From NCBI GenBank assembly GCA_031273365.1, contig JAISSA010000225.1, forward strand, positions 1-8,632: a DNA stretch of 8,632 nt. Direction: 5' to 3'. Numbering within the stretch: position 1 is the first letter of the stretch; each line of letters begins with the position of its first letter. Below, piece by piece: positions 6,091 to 8,632 of this stretch. This DNA comes from Synergistaceae bacterium (GTDB lineage Bacteria > Synergistota > Synergistia > Synergistales > Aminobacteriaceae). The notes below the pieces were generated by a model. The model saw only the letters and a program-made list of their open reading frames with translations. It did not search any database and was not told where the DNA came from. Position numbers and translations under genes: made by a program.

Positions 6091-7290
6091 TTATCGGAAG
6101 AAATCGAAGAGGCGGCCGACGGGCCAGTTGCAGATGACGGTCTCGGAGAACCGTTCGCCGATGTGGCGTTTGCCGTCTTCCAGGGCCTGGGGATGAACGC
6201 CGTCGCGAATGGAGGCGGAGGCCTCGATGTAAGCGGCCAGCTTGTCGCAGGCCTCGATGAGACGCCCGTCCAGAGGGTCGTATTCGTCCCGGTTGAACTC
6301 TTCGGGAATGTCCCCCCTGTGACGCTGCAGGACGTCGACGAAGTTTGCGTTTCGCGTTTTGTTCGTAAACTCCTCTTCGGTGTAGTAACGCAGCTCGTCG
6401 CGCCAGGGCCCGGGGACCAAAGGAAAGATGCGCTCCTCCATCGCCTCCCGTTCGTAGCGGCGTATCAGCTCGTCGAGGCCCTCGATGGAGGTCTTGACGG
6501 GGGAGATGATGTCCCGCGTCAGGACCTCCGGAAGGTCGTGGAAGAGCCCGCCGAAAAAGTTGTTGCGGACACGGCGCGGGCAGGCGCCGATCTCGAGGGA
6601 ACCCATCCAGGCGACCATGGCGACGAAGAGCAGGTGCCCGAGCACGGAGGTCTGCGGGATGCGCGGGGTCTGCGCCCAGCGTTTCTGAAAGGTCAGCTGC
6701 CCGACCAGCGAGATGAAGCCCCAGAGCGGCGAGCCGGGGTGCAGCAGGATCTCCCTGGCTGCGGCGACGCCGATGCGCTCCTTCTGGCTTTCGATTTCCT
6801 GCCTCGTCTGCTCCAGACCGTACATTCCCGCGCTCCAGGGGAGGATAAAGTCGAACTCCCATTTTGTGGCGAGATAATGCGCCGACCGCAGAATCTGCCG
6901 CTCCGGCGCGTCCCCGTCGCGGTTATGGTACCTGCAAAAGCGCTCCGCGAGAGGAACGGACAGGAACCGAAGGTCCGTCTCCAGTTTTTCGCAGACCCAC
7001 GCGTTGAGCTGTTCCCTCGTGTCGCGGGATTCCATGAGCTTATGGAAGACCGGGGGGCGAATGTCCGTCACGACGACGCGATGCAGAAACTCGAAGACGC
7101 CTCCCTCGATCAGCGCGATCCAGTCGATCGGTCGTCCGGCGTCCTCCTCGCATTTGCCGAGCACCCACGCGATGACCATCTTGTGGGCCTGTTTGCCGAG
7201 CTCGGTGAAGGCGGCAGGGTGTGGATGGTCGTTCCAGCGCTCGATGTTGGCGGCGGAAAAGATGCACTCCAGCAGAGAACGCGTGATCAT
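6091..7290 (-). CDS. HD-domain phosphohydrolase, duplicated YfbR-like protein
   Basis: A 399-residue protein whose C-terminal half carries an HD metal-dependent phosphohydrolase domain: H219, H251-D252 in GGLFHDLPEVLTRDIISPVK, and D349 in ACDKLAAYIEA. The HDxxEVLTxDxxxPVK stretch resembles E. coli YfbR, a 5'-deoxynucleotidase of about 200 residues. The N-terminal half looks like a second, decayed copy: R18-W19, L31-G32, A41-W42, GGVF (63-66), D76-I77 and P80-V81 line up with R204-W205, L217-G218, A227-W228, GGLF, D260-I261 and P264-V265. E67-F68 replaces the HD pair and K33 replaces the first His. The start at ATG 7290 overlaps the larB stop (ATGA), showing translational coupling; an in-frame start at 7338 would lie deep inside larB. 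Substrate is unknown; a nucleotide monophosphate is the natural guess. Cytoplasmic, with no signal or membrane segments. Confidence 0.85.
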   Translation of the reverse strand: MITRSLLECIFSAANIERWNDHPHPAAFTELGKQAHKMVIAWVLGKCEEDAGRPIDWIALIEGGVFEFLHRVVVTDIRPPVFHKLMESRDTREQLNAWVCEKLETDLRFLSVPLAERFCRYHNRDGDAPERQILRSAHYLATKWEFDFILPWSAGMYGLEQTRQEIESQKERIGVAAAREILLHPGSPLWGFISLVGQLTFQKRWAQTPRIPQTSVLGHLLFVAMVAWMGSLEIGACPRRVRNNFFGGLFHDLPEVLTRDIISPVKTSIEGLDELIRRYEREAMEERIFPLVPGPWRDELRYYTEEEFTNKTRNANFVDVLQRHRGDIPEEFNRDEYDPLDGRLIEACDKLAAYIEASASIRDGVHPQALEDGKRHIGERFSETVICNWPVGRLFDFFR

Positions 7291-8057
7291 GTCCCGCTCG
7301 CCCCGTCGGCGTCCGCAGGAACGGACGACGTTTCGCACGTCGCTGGCCGCGCGGCGTAAATCTGCCGCACGATGCTCGCGGCAAAATAACCGGCGCCCAG
7401 GCCGTTGTCGATGTTGACGACCGAAACCCCCATGGCGCAGGAGTTCAGCATGGTCAGAAGCGGCGCGATGCCGCCCAGGTTCACTCCGTATCCGACGCTG
7501 GTGGGGACGGCGACGACGGGGCAGCTCACCAGCCCGCCGACCACGGTGGGGAGAGCGCCCTCCATCCCCGCGACGGCGACGATGGCCTTCGACGCCTGAA
7601 GCTCGTCGATCCGGGAGAGCAGGCGATGCAGTCCCGCGACCCCCACGTCGTAAAGGCGCAGGACGTCGCAGCCCATGTACTCGGCCGTGATCGAGGCCTC
7701 CTCGGCGACGGGCACGTCGCTGCTGCCCGCCGTGATCACCGTCACGCCCCTGTAGTGGGGGCTTTCCTGCCGCCGGAGGCCCGTCAGGCGCGCTTTGGCG
7801 TAAAGCACCGCGTCCGGCAGAACGGAGGCGATGACGCTATGCTGACAGGCCGAGACGCGCGAAAACAGGACGTTCTCGCGCGTGTTCTGCAGGGCGCGGG
7901 CGATGCTGACCAGCTGTTCGTCGCTCTTTCCCGGGCAGTAAATAACCTCCGAAAAACCCGTTCGGGCCGATCGGTCCGTATCCAGTTTCACTTCTTCCAT
8001 GTCCCTGAAGGGAAGCGATTTCATCAAATTCATCGCTTCGTTCGTCTTATTGTCCAT
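7287..8057 (-). CDS. larB: LarB, pyridinium-3,5-biscarboxylic acid mononucleotide synthase
   Basis: A 256-residue protein with a C-terminal PurE-like fold. LarB carboxylates and hydrolyses nicotinate adenine dinucleotide, releasing AMP, in the first step of nickel-pincer nucleotide cofactor synthesis. Diagnostic blocks are ITAGSSDVPVAEEA (108-121), DVGVAGLHRLL (137-147), AGMEGALPTVVGGL (163-176), VPTSVGYGVNLGGIAPLLTM (184-203) and NSCAMGVSVVNIDNGLGAGY. C207 likely corresponds to the active-site cysteine described in Lactobacillus LarB. Conservation ends near residue 235; the last 20 residues are Ala/Ser-rich. The start at ATG 8057 follows AGGAGGGG (8073-8066) by 8 bases; an in-frame ATG at 8081 would sit almost on the predicted transcript start. 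It is the first gene of an operon with the HD protein; larC and larE are not in the window. Older annotation calls such genes AIR carboxylase-like or PurE-related. Confidence 0.92.
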   Translation of the reverse strand: MDNKTNEAMNLMKSLPFRDMEEVKLDTDRSARTGFSEVIYCPGKSDEQLVSIARALQNTRENVLFSRVSACQHSVIASVLPDAVLYAKARLTGLRRQESPHYRGVTVITAGSSDVPVAEEASITAEYMGCDVLRLYDVGVAGLHRLLSRIDELQASKAIVAVAGMEGALPTVVGGLVSCPVVAVPTSVGYGVNLGGIAPLLTMLNSCAMGVSVVNIDNGLGAGYFAASIVRQIYAARPATCETSSVPADADGASGT

Positions 8058-8091
8058 ATCCGTGACCCCTCCTGCTCTCAAAACCGGGTTT

Positions 8092-8097
8092 ATTATA
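8092..8097 (-). promoter_or_regulatory. Candidate -10 box for larB-HD operon
   Basis: A perfect TATAAT on the minus strand lies 34 bases upstream of the larB ATG at 8057, so transcription would start about 8085. No good -35 box is seen 16-18 bases further upstream, so the promoter may rely on an activator or other contacts. Confidence 0.5.
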
Positions 8098-8165
8098 GTA
8101 TAGCGCAGGGACGGACGTCGCTTCGCTGAGAAGCATTGAACCTGAACAGGATTTCGTATGTGAGA

Positions 8166-8174
8166 TGATATAAT
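8166..8174 (+). promoter_or_regulatory. Extended -10 promoter of the toxin-antitoxin operon
   Basis: TGATATAAT (8166-8174) is a perfect extended -10 element; no -35 at normal spacing is evident. The palindrome AATATATT (8172-8179) overlaps it, and CCTGAACAGG (8141-8150) lies upstream. Either could be an operator for the ribbon-helix-helix antitoxin, which normally represses its own operon. Confidence 0.6.
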
Positions 8175-8207
8175 ATATTGCGTGCTTCATCGAAAGGCGG
8201 TGTTCTG

Positions 8208-8438
8208 ATGCCTCAGTTATCCGTATATCTCGACGACGATATGATCGCCAGGGTCAGAGAGAATGCAAAAATCAGTGGAATATCGATATCGAGCCTTGTT
8301 GCCAACGCGTTGAACAGATACATGTCCAACAATTGGCCGGAAGGTTTTGAAACTCTTTTTGGCTCTGTGTCGGATGAAACCTTTCAAAGACAGCCCGATA
8401 TCCCTTTTTCGTCTGATGCGAAAAGGGAAACACTGTGA
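8208..8438 (+). CDS. vapB: VapB-type antitoxin, ribbon-helix-helix
   Basis: A 76-residue protein. Residues 3-39 (QLSVYLDDDMIARVRENAKI, then SGISISSLVANALNRYM) form a typical ribbon-helix-helix DNA-binding domain: a short beta strand and two helices. The tail, with WPEGFETLFGSVSDETF and an acidic/proline stretch ending SDAKRETL, is the kind of flexible segment that wraps and inhibits a PIN toxin. The start at ATG 8208 follows AAAGGCGG (8193-8200); an upstream in-frame TTG at 8178 lies at the predicted transcript start. Its TGA overlaps the GTG of the toxin gene (GTGA), so the two are translationally coupled. The antitoxin should neutralise the toxin and, with it, repress the operon. Codon use is more AT-rich than in the neighbours, suggesting transfer. 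The symbol reflects partner type; some would leave it as a generic RHH antitoxin. Confidence 0.85.
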   Translation: MPQLSVYLDDDMIARVRENAKISGISISSLVANALNRYMSNNWPEGFETLFGSVSDETFQRQPDIPFSSDAKRETL

Positions 8439-8632
8439 ATTACTATCTCGACACAAATATCTGTATCTTTTTCCTGCGAGGGACATATCCGGCTTTGTCG
8501 GATAAAATTCTCTCCCATAACCCCAACACGATAAAGCTTCCCTCGATAGTTATCGCCGAACTTGTCCACGGAGCGGAGAAGAGCTCAGATTCCGCTAAAA
8601 ATATGGAACAGGTAAAGAAATTTCTGATGCCG
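8435..8632 (+). CDS. vapC: VapC-type PIN-domain ribonuclease toxin, cut by the window end
   Basis: The first 66 residues run off the window. MNYYLDTNICIFFLRG holds the first PIN-domain acidic residue, D6, in the DTN motif, and IVIAELVHGAEKS holds the second, E42. The remaining acidic residues lie beyond the edge. VapC toxins are Mg-dependent endoribonucleases, several of which cut initiator tRNA or rRNA and halt translation; the actual target cannot be told from this part. The GTG start at 8435 overlaps the antitoxin stop codon, and no other start is needed. This end resembles the subgroup often labelled tRNA(fMet)-specific endonuclease VapC. Base composition is similar to the antitoxin and lower in GC than the larB operon. 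Confidence 0.88.
   Translation, partial: MNYYLDTNICIFFLRGTYPALSDKILSHNPNTIKLPSIVIAELVHGAEKSSDSAKNMEQVKKFLMP

Noticed and set aside
7291..7338. Sixteen-residue N-terminal extension of the HD protein
   Set aside because: It would overlap larB by about 50 bases in an Arg-rich stretch, whereas the ATGA overlap at 7287-7290 is a standard coupled start.
5917..7359. 480-codon open frame on the plus strand opposite the HD gene
   Set aside because: It starts inside repeat copy 3 and runs antisense to a frame carrying H...HD...D motifs. It is a by-product of high GC.

Overview
The window is a GC-rich, densely packed bacterial chromosome segment with no mobile-element genes, RNA genes or CRISPR arrays that I can see. 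A CtsR repressor next to a ClpC ATPase, a LarB-type protein and the style of the ClpC N-terminus (starting MWQFFTERGKKV) suggest an anaerobe outside the Proteobacteria. My best guess is Synergistota, with a clostridial-type Firmicute as the alternative; this is inference only and of modest confidence.

Plus strand, left part (1-2583): the tail of one AMP-forming acyl-CoA/acyl-ACP ligase, a complete second ligase that is its close paralog, and, 16 bases further on, an exonuclease III-type DNA repair enzyme. Minus strand, centre (2692-5896): the heat-shock operon ctsR-clpC, with a well-formed sigma-70-type promoter, a candidate CtsR operator over the -35 box and a hairpin terminator just after clpC. 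The usual mcsA and mcsB genes are missing between ctsR and clpC. Minus strand, right part (6014-8097): larB, coupled by an ATGA overlap to a 399-residue HD-domain protein that looks like a duplicated YfbR-type nucleotidase with a degenerate first half. Plus strand, right end (8166-8632): a VapBC-type toxin-antitoxin operon of visibly lower GC, divergent from larB, with the toxin cut off by the window edge.

Three copies of a GC-rich hairpin repeat lie in the intergenic gaps near 137-258, 2601-2684 and 5929-5999. Copies 1 and 2 share 45 identical bases, and the first stem shows a compensatory base-pair change between copies 1 and 3. Copy 1 is also enclosed by an 18-base inverted repeat.

How the genes work together: CtsR should repress its own operon and so control ClpC, which carries an LGF loop for docking to ClpP encoded elsewhere. 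LarB would make the first intermediate of the nickel-pincer nucleotide cofactor from nicotinate adenine dinucleotide, and the coupled HD protein may act on a related nucleotide. I found no clearly new defence or mobile system; the most unusual items are the duplicated HD protein coupled to larB, the hairpin repeat family, and the CtsR/ClpC pair without McsAB.
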